Below, one piece after another: positions 48,101 to 59,973 of a DNA stretch of 64,000 nt. Each line of letters starts with the position of its first letter. Positions within the stretch are counted from its first letter, which is position 1. Both the position numbers and the translations under genes were made by a program. Origin of the DNA: Macrotrachela quadricornifera (Eukaryota; Rotifera; Eurotatoria; Philodinida; Philodinidae); the NCBI GenBank assembly GCA_022393335.1, contig JAJEKB010021795.1:165468-229467 (forward strand), in the 5' to 3' direction. The notes under the pieces were generated by a model that saw only the letters and a list, made by a program, of their open reading frames with translations, was not told where the DNA came from and did not search any database.

Positions 48101-51100
48101 TCATTTCGAAAGTTTACTAATAACACGAATTAAAGCAGCATTTTCTTCTTTTAAACGTGTATTGTCTGATTTAATTGAATCCATTCTCTTTAAGAAAAAC
48201 AAACAAACAAACAAAATAATAATAATAAATTTGTTCAAAATATTCTTAATTTACTTTTAATTCTTCTTCTAATTCAGAAATTTTTCGTTCAAAACTTCGT
48301 TTTTCCTAAATTAAAAAAATGAAAATAAAGATTATTTTAAATTGAATATATTTACTCGTTTATCAATTGATGATTCAATATATTGAGATGTTTTCTATAA
48401 AACAAAAAAAACAAAAAAATTGTAGTAGAATATATATATTAATATAAAAACTTACAAGTTTTTCAATAATTTTATCTCGTTCTATAATATCATTTGTTAA
48501 TTGATGAAATTTTATATTTAATTCGTCAAATTTTCTTTTTGTATCTTCATATAATTTATTTATTGTTAAATCATTATTATTTTGTATAGATTTAATTAAT
48601 GGTTCTTGACTTTGTGAACGATTTATTCTTGTTATTGGATTATTTTCAAATCGAGATATTAAATTTCGTGAATTATTATATATTGATTGATGGTCATCTA
48701 ATCCTTCTTCATGAGATAATCTTGGACTTGAATCATCTTTATATTCAACTTCTTTTGTTTCCTAATTAAAAAAGTAAAATAAATTTCAAAATAAATTAAA
48801 TTGTTTACATCATTCCATATAATTCTTCCTGTATTTTTTCTTTGATTATTATGTACACGATTTGTTTTTCGACGTTGTTGTTGAGCATTTGCAAGATTTA
48901 TTGAATCATTTGCAATTATTGTTGGACTATTATCTGGTGATATTCGATGATTTATATCCTTAATTAAATATAAATAAGAAGAAGAAGAAGATATATTTAT
49001 GTTTATTTATTTGATTTACTCTTCTAATTTTTTCTTTATTATCTTGAATAAGTTTTTGTAAATGTTCAGTATCAATATCATGTTCATTATTAGTTAATGG
49101 TGCACCAATTTGATTAATTGGTTGATTTTTAATTTGTTGTTCAGCTGCTTTTATATCATCAATTGAAACACCTTGAGTTGATCGACGTTCTCGTCGAGCT
49201 TGAGCTGAACGATGTTTACGTTGAGCTTCAGCTTCTTCATCATGATTTATTCGACGTTTTGATTCATCTATTGTATTCGATGTTGTTGTTGTTGTTGTTA
49301 CTGTTACATTTGCTGTTGGTGATGGAGGTGAACTTGTTATACTAACAATAGCTGTTGATATAGGTGTATTTAATTCATTAATATCACTACTTGATCGACG
49401 ACGAATATAAGGAATATTATTATTTGATATATCACCTACTGTTCGATCATTTGTACTACCCCATCTAAATAAATAATAGAAAAAAAGAAAGAAAGAAAGA
49501 AAGAATATTAAATATAAATGAAAAAAAAAAATTGCATGTCAATCGATAAGTAGTATTGACAGAGAAAAGACATGCATCATATATTTAATTAATTTTAAAA
49601 ATGTGAATATTAATTAGAAAAAATACCTTTTTGATGATGGTATTTCTGACTGTATTTGATTGATGCTAGAATAAGAATTTTTAAAAATATTTTTGAATAG
49701 ATCAAAAGTTCTGATCATGACATTTAAATGAGTTCGATTTTTCTAATATTTTGACTAAAATTTGTATGAGTACGAATTTGTCAATAGATTAGTTTTGTTA
49801 ATTAAATGGTATAATCAGAAATTTTTTTTTTGTAGTATAAATATCATGCAAATATTCACATAAAATAAATAAATGATGCATATCTAATATTCTGCCTACC
49901 TTCGATTAGTTTTTGAATCAAATGATTGATAAGAAGAATTCTCCTAGAAAAAAATATTAATATGTGTGTGTGGTTTTTGTTGTTGTTGTTTTTATATTTA
50001 TAATAATATTAAAATATTATAGAAATTCTTCTCATAAAAACAATGTTTTTTTTTTCGTCTAAAAACTGCTCATGTTTTATCTATCTTCTCAACAAACTCA
50101 TAATAATCTAATATATTATTGTTAATGAATTTTTATTTATGATATGATGATAGAATAAATGGTTTATGTTTCATATAAAAGTGAATAAATTTTGATATGC
50201 AATATATTTGAAAAATCTAATTAGTTTTATTTCTAATCTTACACAATTAATTGATTGAAATGGTTTTGTTAATTCTAATCGTGATGATAAAGAAGAAGAA
50301 GAATTTGATGTTGATATATTAGATTTTATATCATTTATATTTGATAAATTTATTTCAATATTTTCATTATATGAAATAGACTTTTGTTTTTCTTTTAATT
50401 CTTTTAATAATTTAAATGTTTCTCCATCACAAACATCAAGTGGTGTTTGACCCTAAATAATAATAGATGAAATTAAAATTAAAATATTTCTTTTTTTCTT
50501 ACTGCATAATTTTTAGCATCTAAATTAGCATTTTTATCTATAAGATATATAATAACATCATGTTTATCCCAATGTGCAGCTGCATGTAATGGTGTCCAAC
50601 CATCTTTATCAATTGAATTTATATTTGCATTAGCACGTATTAAAAGACTAAATAAAATATCGAAATATTTGTTGATTATATATATATGAATATGAATATG
50701 TAAACTTACTCAATAACATCTAAATAACCTTTTGAAGCAGCAACATGTAATGGTGTAGCACCTGTTCTAGGATGAATAATAGAATCAATAGATGATTTAA
50801 AAGCATATTTATTATTATTAAATAAATCTTGTGCATGTTTAATCATTAATTGATGTTCATAATTTCTTGATTGTTGATCATCAATACCTTTTTTATTCAT
50901 ATCATCTTTTAAATAATTAATTATATCATCATCTTCAGCTATATCAATAGGTAATTCTCCTTCATTATTACAAATATCAACAATAGCACCACGAGATAAT
51001 AAATATCTAAATAATTAAATTAAAAATCAATAAAGAAAAAATATTTATTGTTGTCTAATTACTTGACAATATTAATATTTGTACAAGAAGCTGCAGCATG

Positions 51101-51466
51101 TAATGGAGTCCATCCTTCATTATCTTGACAATTAATATTAGCATTTTTATTAATTAAATATTCAACCATATGTAAATTATTATCAATACATGCTTGATGA
51201 AGTGCTGTTAATCCATCAATATTTGATGTATTTATATCAACATTACGTTGTAATAATCTATCAATTTCATCTTGATCTTCTGATGAACATGCAGCTAAAA
51301 AAATATAAGCTTGTTCAAATTTGACACGTTGAGATATTTTTATATTTGAAGATTGACGATTTGTTTCCGATTCATCCCAACGACGTAATTGTTCACGACG
51401 TTTAGTTATTGCACTTGATTGACGATTAACTTCGTCTGTTATTGAAGGATTCACTCCTGTTAACAT
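48101..51466 (-). CDS. PPP1R12: Myosin phosphatase targeting subunit (MYPT/PPP1R12), complete
   Basis: Directs protein phosphatase 1 to myosin light chain. Exons 51466-51063, 51006-50710, 50647-50503, 50452-50243, 49943-49900, 49665-49627, 49464-49020, 48958-48809, 48761-48456, 48394-48356, 48305-48255 and 48187-48101 join in phase to 738 residues. In order: R-R-E-Q-L-R-R-W, PP1-docking R-V-K-F (about residue 49), ankyrin repeats (LAACSSEDQDEIDRLL; DGLTALHQACIDNN; EGWTPLHAAAS; GATPLHVAASKGYLDVIE; DGWTPLHAAAHWDKHDV), a Ser-rich middle, R-R-S-T-Q-G-V (the Rho-kinase inhibitory site, Thr696 in human MYPT1), and a C-terminal leucine zipper ending L-K-E-E-N-A-A-L-I-R-V-I-S-K-L-S-K. About 738 residues against 1030 in human: the middle is shorter. 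The start ATG could be replaced by an upstream exon, since an AG lies just inside it. Confidence 0.95.
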
Positions 51467-51789
51467 TAGATTTTATATTAACTCATATTTTTATATATCT
51501 ATAGAATAAACAAAATATATTCATCAGCCATATTTATCAACAAGGTCAATTCATTTCTACATTTTCTTTTCTTTTATTTTATTTTATTTTATATTCATAA
51601 AAAAAAACGAATTTTATTTTTAGTTTTTTTTTTTTCGAATAAATAAAAATGATTTCTTACATATTACTGATGTCACTAGTAGACATAATGAGTCATTGGT
51701 AATTTCAGTTAAACTTACGTAAATTCTTTTCTTCTCTTTGTATATATATTCGTATTGAAAGAAAAAAAAAATAATTATTTCGAGGAAAT
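51467..51789. promoter_or_regulatory. Shared divergent promoter region, MYPT / CCDC124
   Basis: 323 bases separate the start codons of the two divergent genes, so both promoters and 5' UTRs must fit here unless upstream exons exist. The stretch has poly(A)/poly(T) tracts near 51598-51635 and 51762-51775; no TATA box or other element stands out. Confidence 0.5.
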
Positions 51790-52608
51790 ATGTCAAAAAA
51801 ATTTGGTATTAATACAAAATCTGCAGAAGCTCGGGCACGAAAAGATGCAGTTAAACAAACAAATGAACGTGAAAAACAACAAAAATTAGAAGATGAATAT
51901 TGGCGTGATGATGATAAACAAGTACAAAAAAAACAACAAAGAAAAGTAATTGACAAAAAAAAAACAAAGAATTTTTATTTTATTTTTATTTTTATTTTTA
52001 TTAAGGATGATCGAGATCAGAAAGAACATGAAAAATTATTACGTAAACAAGAAATTCAAAAATTATTAGATCAAGAAGAAACAACATTAACTGCACCGAA
52101 AGTTAAAACAAAACCTGATTTAGCACCAAGAAAAGTTACTCAAGCACAAATTCAACAACGACAAGCTGCGGCTGCTGCTCCTATTAATGAACCAAAACGA
52201 ACTAATCTTAATGAACAAGAACATCCTCTAGAAGAAAATATTAATCGTTTACAAATTGATGGTGCTTCAGCTCGAAATGTTGATGATGCTATTCAAGTTT
52301 TACAGTTAATATTTATTTTTTTTTTAAATAAATTAAAAAAAATCAATTTATTATTTAGATCATCTCAAAGTTATGTTGATACTCATCCAGAAAAACGTAT
52401 GAAAGCAGCATATGATGCATATGAAAATGAAAATTTACCTAAATTAAAACAAGAACATCCATCATTACGTTTATCACAATTAAAACAATTATTAAAGAAA
52501 GAATGGATGAAATCACCTGATAATCCATTTAATAAACCAGTTAAAGCTTATAATGAAAAACAAAATACATTACCGGAACTAAAAGATTCAGATGAAGATG
52601 ATGATTAA
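51790..52608 (+). CDS. CCDC124: CCDC124 homologue
   Basis: A ribosome-associated coiled-coil protein conserved in eukaryotes (yeast Lso2 family), linked to hibernating or restarting ribosomes and to cytokinesis. Exons 51790-51945, 52006-52304 and 52359-52608 give 234 residues. Seen: M-S-K-K-F-G-I-N-T-K-S-A-E-A-R-A-R-K with long basic helix, D-E-Y-W-R-D-D-D-K, acidic/basic coiled coil, then the conserved C-terminal HMG-like block H-P-E-K-R-M-K-A-A-Y, L-P-K-L-K-Q-E-H-P, L-R-L-S-Q-L-K-Q-L-L-K-K-E-W and S-P-D-N-P. Both introns (60 and 54 bp) happen to lack in-frame stops, so a naive ORF runs straight through; GT..AG borders and the family alignment show they are introns. Confidence 0.95.
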   Translation: MSKKFGINTKSAEARARKDAVKQTNEREKQQKLEDEYWRDDDKQVQKKQQRKVIDKKKTKNFYFIFIFIFIKDDRDQKEHEKLLRKQEIQKLLDQEETTLTAPKVKTKPDLAPRKVTQAQIQQRQAAAAAPINEPKRTNLNEQEHPLEENINRLQIDGASARNVDDAIQVLQLIFIFFLNKLKKINLLFRSSQSYVDTHPEKRMKAAYDAYENENLPKLKQEHPSLRLSQLKQLLKKEWMKSPDNPFNKPVKAYNEKQNTLPELKDSDEDDD

Positions 52609-53490
52609 ATTAAATTCATCAATTGGGGAATATTATTCACATCCAAACAATTCATTGTCTTTGTATGTGATCAAAGATAATGAGACATTAAAAAGAAAAC
52701 ACTATATTAATTGATTATCTCTATAAACTTATTTTTTTTCTTTTATTTGATAAAAGAGTCTCAATAAAATAAGTACATATCTTTGATATAATATTTTCCA
52801 AAATTTTCATAATTAATTCAAATCATCATCTTGTTTTGAGTTTATATCATACGACATATGAAGAACTAATGAAAAATATCGTATGTTGCAAAAGTGACGA
52901 TATTTTCAAAAAGAAGTAAAGGTAACATGATGACCATATAATGTTTTCAAAGGTATATCTATGAATCATTGCATGTAAACTACGACCAAATATGGTCAAT
53001 TTAATATATATTGTAGAGGAAAATATTTGATGAATTTTATGCAAGCCGATTTAAAAATATTGAATCCTCGAAATTTTATAAACATTTTACGGAAAACTCA
53101 ATAAATGACAATTTCAAAAATTGGGAGTCCAAATGTGGCTGTATCTCAAGAATGACTCAGCCGATTAAGCTGAAATTTTCTACAGATATATATCTTACTA
53201 TGTCATAGCTATCATAAAATTTTTGTCACAAACTATTCAGCCATTGGGTTTTTGTGACTCATTGAAAATTAACAAAAATCCAAGCTTTTAGCAACTTTGA
53301 TCTGTTACAAGTTTTGATTGAAATGAGATAAAATGAAATAAAATGCAGTTTTTTCGTTGATTTTTAATTCAATTTAATTTTAATCTTAATATAGTAGAAT
53401 TTTCAACCTGTTCGGATGTTAGTGCGGTCGTCATCATCAGTACAATAACAAAAACAAAATATACAAAACAAGATGTTAAATAATATTCTA
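52609..53490. other. No gene recognised
   Basis: AT-rich 3' flank of CCDC124 with short ORFs on both strands that show no motif. A CAATAAAAT near 52764 could serve as poly(A) signal. Confidence 0.5.
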
Positions 53491-53559
53491 TAAAAACGAA
53501 ATTATGGTAACTTGCTTCATAATTTACGATCTACCTATTATTCTACTCTGTGGTATTCT

Positions 53560-54570
53560 CATTTTAGATAAAAAAAGAAAATGTTTATAAGCACGAGATG
53601 TTAAACAACACTATCTCGATATTGATCAAAAATTCTTACAATGGTTCAGAGAACATCGAGATATTCTTTCACAGCCAGATGACACAATAATAATAAGACA
53701 AGAAAAGGTTTCATTTAAACAATTACAAAGAAGAAAGAAACAAATTAGTATAGTTTTGAATCATACGCCATTATCTGCAAAATAGTATCGTCGTTTTCCT
53801 CGGTACCATGGTTTATCATTAAAAAAACCAATCAACATAAAAACAATAACACTTAATAAAGCACACAAATTATTACAATTATTTCATTCTTATTTACGAA
53901 GATAAACTCGACGGGGATCAGAGCGTAGACCAGTGAATTCTTTCACATCTAGGGATGCTTCCAATATGCATGAAAGTCCATTAAGTATTTTTCGTGACCA
54001 AAGTAAATTACCTGTCAATGGTATTGATACGTGTAATGAAATTCGAGAACCTATTACCAACAAACGATTCTGTACTGTCGTTGAAACTGCTTTTGCTCCA
54101 GATAAGTTTAGAATTCGTCCTCTGTTATTATTTAAACGAAAAGATGAACTATTTAATTATTATACTTTTTCTACCCAAATCGAAGGTTCCGGCCTCTGGA
54201 AACCAGCGGATCCTTACTGGAACCGGCGGGAAATATGAACGTATCCGGCCGGAATTTAATGGAAATCGTCGGATCAGGGAAGCAGTATTCCGGGCCAGTA
54301 TGTCTTCGAATTTTTCCGGTGATTTCTGGCTAAATTCTGGGCTTTTCCGATGGGAAAACGGTTGGAAGTCACCGGAAAAATCCGAAGATATTCCGGCCCG
54401 GAATACTGCTTCTCTGATCCGGTCCGTGCACTTCGATCTGGGCTATCTATCAAAAAGAAATCAGAATTTCAATACTTTACGTAAACTATCCCAAGATGAA
54501 CAAGAACAACATGCAATACATGTCAAAGTCTTTTTATGCAAACGCTACGAATGTGGAACAAACTACGGTT
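53560..54570 (+). pseudogene. Pogo/Tigger (Tc5-type) transposase remnant
   Basis: Reads Q-H-Y-L-D-I-D-Q-K-F-L-Q-W-F-R-E-H-R, then K-V-S-F-K-Q-L-Q-R-R-K-K-Q-I, like the CENP-B/Tc5 DNA-binding helix region. Next is N-M-H-E-S-P-L-S-I-F-R-D-Q, where active copies have the catalytic N-M-D-E; here Asp is His. N-K-R-F-C-T-V-V and R-P-L-L-L-F-K follow, as in DDE_1 domains. Stops at about 53600, 53785 and 53903 and a hairpin insertion at 54271-54420 break it. Only the N-terminal half is seen. Confidence 0.65.
54271..54420. mobile_element. 150-bp hairpin insertion
   Basis: GGATCAGGGAAGCAGTATTC at the left and, inverse, GGATCAGAGAAGCAGTATTC at the right pair through CGGGCC and on through ATTTTTCCGGTGA for about 55 bases. 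The surrounding 54181-54440 is GC-richer than the transposase remnant it interrupts, so the insertion may be somewhat larger than the hairpin. Related single arms occur near 2397-2415 and 56783-56802. Confidence 0.75.
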
Positions 54571-54825
54571 AATTACATAAATTATTCGCTGTCAAAAACT
54601 GAGACTGTTAAACTAAAATTATTCCCTTAACTGAAGTCACGGTCTTAATCAAGAAATTACCTATGTGTTTTTGTCTTCATTTACCTGTTCCCGAAGTGCC
54701 ACTTATGAAAATGGGTTATTGAGTGAGATTTTTCATACTATTGTTCGCATGAAAGATGATGTTCTTCGCCCGGAAAGAGGTTTTAAAGAATACGCTAGAA
54801 TGCGTCCCGAAAAACGTAGGGTTTC

Positions 54826-55545
54826 CTTAGATGAATAGTGCCGAACGGGATACGTCTCTGATGAAGGAGAGGGAGGGGTAGGTTTGTTGGGTCGAGTTTA
54901 TTCCTACTGTTGTCTGGATGAAATACAGTATTGTTCGAACAGATATGAGGTTTTAAGGGCGATCTACAATGCGCCTCGAAAAACATGGGCTTTCTTGAGA
55001 CCAATAGTGGAAAACGAGATAGGGGTATGATACGAAGNNNNNNNNNNCGAGATAGGGGTATGATACGAAGAGGGGGTAGGTTTTTGGGTTAACTCTATTC
55101 TCACTATTATCCCGATAAAATATAGTATTGTTCGGGCGAATATGAGGCTTTTAAAAGCGGTCTACATTGCGCCCCCAACAACATGGATTTTCTTCAGACC
55201 AATAGTGGAGAACGAGATACAGCTATAATAGAGAGGGGGAACATTTTTGGGTCGAGTATATTCCCACTACTGTCCGAATGAAATATAGTAGTGTACGGGC
55301 GAATTTGAGGTTTCTAAGGGCGGTCTACAATGCGCCCCGAACAACATGGAGTTTCTTCAGACCAATAGTGGTGAACGAGATACGACTATAATCAGGGGGG
55401 TGGGTAGATTTTTGGGTTGAGTTTATTCCCACTATTGTCCGGATGAAATATAGTAGTGTTAGGGTGAATTTGAGGTTTCTAAGGGCGGTCTACAATGCGC
55501 TCCGAACAACATAGGCTTTTCTTACTCCACTACTAGAGAAGAAGA
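54826..55545. repeat. 166-bp tandem repeat, about 4.5 units
   Basis: Units recur at CCAATAGTGGAGAACGAGAT (about 54834, 55003, 55198, 55364, then decayed at 55531), followed by GGGTCGAGT, TATTCCCACTA, TGTCCGGATGAAATATAGTA, GGGCGGTCTACAATGCGCC and ACATGG.TTTCTT. Two clean intervals measure 165-168 bases. The interval holding the short gap is 33 too long, explained by 10 N plus a 23-base duplicated flank. Confidence 0.85.
55038..55047. other. 10-N gap with duplicated flanks
   Basis: The 23 bases before the gap (55015-55037) and after it (55048-55070) are identical, starting CGAGATAGGGGTATGATACG. This is the mark of two contig ends that overlap but were not merged. The true sequence probably has a single copy and no gap. 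Confidence 0.85.
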
Positions 55546-57200
55546 TAAGGCTGATATCGAATGGACGGAACATGTTTTGAATGATTACTGTGTACAGTAT
55601 CGTATTGACAAAAAATATTGTTGCTGATGGGGTGGTGATTGAGAATCGTTGAAAAGCACGAATCTACGCGAACAATTGAATGCTTCTCGCTTGAAATAAC
55701 CAAGCATATCCTGAACGAAAAGCAACACCCTAAAATCGATCCGTTTCTGATTCGGTACCGTTTTGATCGGTTAAAAGTTGGTTCTTGTGAAAAATTATCG
55801 AAGGTCTTTGAGAGTGTCCTTTTGAGAGGGACAATAAAGAATTTTGAGATATCATGAGGTGTTGTGAGCCATTCTATGTCATTCGAATGAGCTAGGTCGG
55901 GTTTCTGCGCGTGAGGGTAGAGTGCTGAGGTCGTCAGATCCCATACAGAGGGTTTGGTTAGAGATCTTCCGCCCTCTGCTCTAGTCTTACTCATGAATGC
56001 TCAGTAAGTGACTTTTCTTCGACTATGATGAAGTGCTTCACCGAATAAATGTCTATGTGTTTCGTTGTATTGGTTCGGTGGCTAAAGATAGTTTTGGTTA
56101 TGTGACAGCGAGTTCAGGAATTATTTTTGCTTGCGTTTCTTAGTGACTTGTCTAAGTCAGGGTGTAAGACAAAGATGCTAGGAAATGTTTGTGTTTTAGC
56201 GACATTTCTTTAGTATGACATTGAGTAAATCTTAGTTAGTGGAATGAGATTTCAGAGAGCACCACTCTGTTTCATATTGATAGACGAGTTGCTTGGTGAT
56301 TTCTATTATGATGAATTGCTATTTCCTAGCGTTTCGAGTTACTAAATTGCTATCATTTGCGATTTCACTTTACTGCCTCGCTTTTTTTCTTCTTGCTCTT
56401 ATTAGACTGTCATTTTTGCCATTTGAATTCAGGAAATAATGCTATTTGCCGAGTAACATGCATAGGTTGATATTCGTAACCGTTGCAGCTTATTGAATAG
56501 TGGTTTGTTGGCTTCACAGGACATTTACTGAGGTGTTTGAAAAAAGCATCTGATGCTCGTGATGAAGCCTTAGAGTCTTTCAAAAGAGAACGGTAGGATA
56601 GCACAGATATCTCCAGACACTTGATTTCAGTGCCATTTCTGTAAGGCTGTTAGGATATCATTAAAGTATGGCCCAAGTCGTTGAAAAGGAGTTCACTAGG
56701 ACATCCATATCGAAGATTTCGGTGTCCGGATACAGTCAGGAAACGGCGTTTCTCCCGAAGCAATCGACCAGAAAAAACACGGATCAGAGAAGCAGTATTC
56801 CGAAACGGAAAGCAATCGTATTGGAAACGGTATATTCCAAACATTTCCACAAGCTAGAAAACAAACGAATCGACAGCGCATCCTGTCGTAAAAAAACAAG
56901 AAACCCACAGGAAACGTTCGTAAAACAACCCGGTTCCCTTCGAAATTACAGCAAAATTATCTCGTGAAGTTCGAAATAAAACCGGAAAAGATATCGTTTT
57001 CCCCGCATCAACATTTAAAAGACTTTCTCAAAGTAATGAATTCCCCACAATGACAAAGACCGTCTGAAGAAAGAATCAATACATTATAATAATGAATCTG
57101 AAAAATGCTTTACAATCAGATACAGTACTCAAAAATGTCTTTTTCATAGTCAAAAGCCTCCTAATCCTTCTGAATGATTCAGTCTAATCCATATGAATCA
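55546..57200. other. Gene-poor stretch with one repeat arm
   Basis: Short ORFs at 55533-55994 (minus) and 55639-55857 (plus) are open and somewhat GC-richer but carry no motif I recognise. 56700-56860 contains TCAGAGAAGCAGTATTCCG and an ACGG-rich stretch, matching an arm of the hairpin at 54271-54420. Nothing else is supported. Confidence 0.45.
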
Positions 57201-57214
57201 TGAATCCAGTGGAG

Positions 57215-57450
57215 AAGAAAAGTTTCCTTGAGACTACATAAGATCTCATTAAGACGTTTCAACGATCTACCCTAATAAGTGGTAATGATACTTCCGATAG
57301 GGAACAGAAGTCCCATTGAGGCTCCATGATGTCTCATTGAGACTTCTTGATGATTCCCTCTGCCTCGTAGTTGTCATACCTCCCATACAAGGCAAGAGTC
57401 TCACTAAGAATCTATACTATCTCATGAAGATTTCTCAATGATATGATCTT
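57215..57450. repeat. Degenerate tandem repeat with TCTCATTGAGAC
   Basis: Three diverged copies, about 100 bases apart, of a unit containing (G)TCTCATTGAGACTTC.TGATG and similar AAGATCTCATTAAGACGTTTC and AGTCTCACTAAGAATCT. TCTCATTGAGA itself is nearly palindromic. The motif resembles the ATCTCATTGAG...TCGAATGAGA core of the satellite at 61.2-64 kb. Confidence 0.45.
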
Positions 57451-59023
57451 AATTAACAACAAAAAAGATATCTGACTCTAAATAGCTATATAAAAAAGAT
57501 TTGAACTCAATGGATTTGATACAAATCGACGTCCCCCGCTTTGCTCTTTCTAACGGTGAAAATCTGAACTCTATAGCTTGAATTGTTGAAAAGTTATTCA
57601 AAAAAGAATTGTTGGTATTTTAAAAAAAATTCAGCATTAGTCAGCTTGCGTGATCCATCCTTCGGAGACAGACATGGTATATATAATGCTTCGAGTATAT
57701 CTCAAGAATTGGATATTGCAGAGTATTGCTAGATGAGACATGATCTTCTGTGGTACGGCATGAGAGAGAATCAATTTCATGATACGCGAAGCTCTATAGT
57801 ACCCGATTGTATAAATACACTCGAAATAATATATATACCAACTCCAAAGCGTTCAGTTTCTTATTGGTTGCTGACAATGGTTTTCGATCGAATTTCGCAA
57901 TACCAGGATTCATGTGAGATTTTCATCATCAATTCTTCTACGAATTCCGATAGGTTCCGTCTTAGTCAAATCGACCCGATCCGAATCCGAGTATTTGATT
58001 AAAGAGATTTCGAATGAGTTAAATGAGCTATTACTCATTTCAGAATAAAATGTACTCGATGTTTATTGAATGCCTACACAACGCTGATAACTATTGAATC
58101 TAAATGTTCAATATGAAAAAAAGAATGATTGGAGGCATAGTTTTTGTCTCGGCACTAAAATACTTGTAAAGTTTTTTTTAGAGACTTCTTGAAAATTGCT
58201 GGTCAATTCCTTTGATTCGGCATATTTTCAATTTCAAGTGTGTATATCGTAGTCCAACATTTATTCTACAAGTCTTGAAATTGTTAGACTCCTTTGACCT
58301 TTTTTTTTAGAAAATTATGCCCCTTTCCTAGATATTTATTAATTTCAATCTAAAATTTTGTCCATAAATGGGTTTAACGGTTCACAAAATCTTCTGAAAA
58401 TTTTAGGCAAAACAGATACTATATTCTAAGATATTGAATTTTCAAATTAAGTTGAGCATACATCTAATCACAGAAAACACACAATTGTTTTTCAAAAAAC
58501 TCTCTGAAAAACTGCTCAAGTACTTTCATATTTAGATAGATTGATGTCCTCAGCCATTCACTTTCTAATAATGAAAATTCGAATTCTGTAGCTATCAGTG
58601 TTATCGAGTTATTCAACAAATAACTAAGTCTATTCTATGATGAAATGGACAACCATCAAATCTGAGAAATACTAAGAATCAGTCAACAATTCATATAAAA
58701 TAATAATCTATTGTAATGTGATAAATGAATAATATAATCACAATCTATTACCTTCATTTGATTGTGCACGCTCAAAACAATAAAAAAAGTCATTTTTCAA
58801 CTTTGGGTAACAAAAATTTTCTATTATATACTTCAATTTCTGGCACAATCTTACGAAAAAGCTTCTTTATTCTTGAGATGCTTACAGTTAGTGAATCATG
58901 TCCTTAATCAAATTGAAAATAAATTATGTTAATCTTAAGATTTTTTTTTTTTATTTTTCGGTGTAATGTTTCTTTGAAACAATCATAAAAAAGAACATAT
59001 ACATAAAAAAAAAAAACGAATTG
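57451..59023. other. No gene recognised
   Basis: Two short ORFs (57733-58002, 58725-58907) lack motifs. Fragments at 57890-57990 (GATAGGTTCCG, CCGATCCGAATCCGA) resemble the scattered repeat noted at 25.7-26.0 kb. Confidence 0.45.
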
Positions 59024-59973
59024 TTATGGATCTTCTAATTTTCCCGTTGGTATATCAATTAATTTTGGATAACGTAAAGATTTCCTATCTAATTTATCTT
59101 GCATATATGTAACCATTCTAACAAGTATTGATAAATCCGATTCTGATTGTTCATTTTGATAAATAAGTAATGCATTATTTATTTCATTTGCAACTTGTTG
59201 TCGATGACATATTTGCATTAAATAACCATATGGAGATTCTAATGGTTTATCAAAAACTAATAATGCCATAGTTTTTTCTAATTCTTGACGCATTTTTATT
59301 TCATCTTCAGCAAATTCCGCTAAATGAATTTGTGCATATGTTAATGCTTCATCAATTAAATTTAAACGAATTAATTCAATTAAATGTTGTTGCTAAACAA
59401 TAGAAATTCTTATGTTATATAATATATATTTAAAATTACTTTTAAATGAAATGTTAATTCTCTATTTTGATCAAGTAATTCTGGTGCTTTTTTATTAATT
59501 AAATCTATAGCATGTTGAATATTTCCATTTTCAATAGATTCACGAATTTTTAAACGTTCATCAACTGATGTTAAATCAATATTATTTAATGACATACCAG
59601 CTTCTTCACCAAATTTTTCAGCTGCTTCTTTAAATCCTTCTAAAGAAAAAAAAAAATTTTTTTTTTTTTCTTTTTCTTTTTATTTTAAATTAAAATTTAA
59701 TTTAACCAGTAATAAGATAATTAATTATCAAACGATTTAATGTTGATCTTTCTAAATGTTGTTGTTCAATTGCTTCTATCCATTCACTTTTTGTTGCACT
59801 GTGATGAATAGGTGTTAATATATGACTTTCAGGTGTTGAAGATGCTGATGATGTATTTGATAAAGCCATCGCTGCTGCTACAGCGGCCTAAAGTTTTATT
59901 AAAAAAAAAAATTCTATTATATATAAATAACTATAAAACATACCTGAAGAGGTTGGGCAAAATGTGCGTGCAT
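59024..59973 (-). CDS. GID8: GID8/TWA1 homologue, CTLH E3 ligase scaffold
   Basis: A scaffold subunit of the GID/CTLH E3 ubiquitin ligase. Exons 59973-59944, 59887-59707, 59639-59440 and 59392-59024 join in phase to 259 residues. Domains: LisH ([20 protein letters not shown]), CTLH ([29 protein letters not shown]) and CRA ([18 protein letters not shown] and Y-P-K-L-I-D at the end). Against human GID8 (228 residues) the N-terminus has about 30 extra residues rich in Ala, Ser and Thr, starting M-H-A-H-F-A-Q-P; a start at the internal Met in exon 2 would remove part of it. No disabling change seen. Confidence 0.95.

Noticed and set aside
49163..49345. Leu-rich plus ORF
   Set aside because: Antisense shadow of the MYPT exon encoding a Thr run.
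51705..51956. 83-residue minus ORF with Cys and Phe
   Set aside because: Antisense shadow of CCDC124 exon 1 and the divergent promoter.
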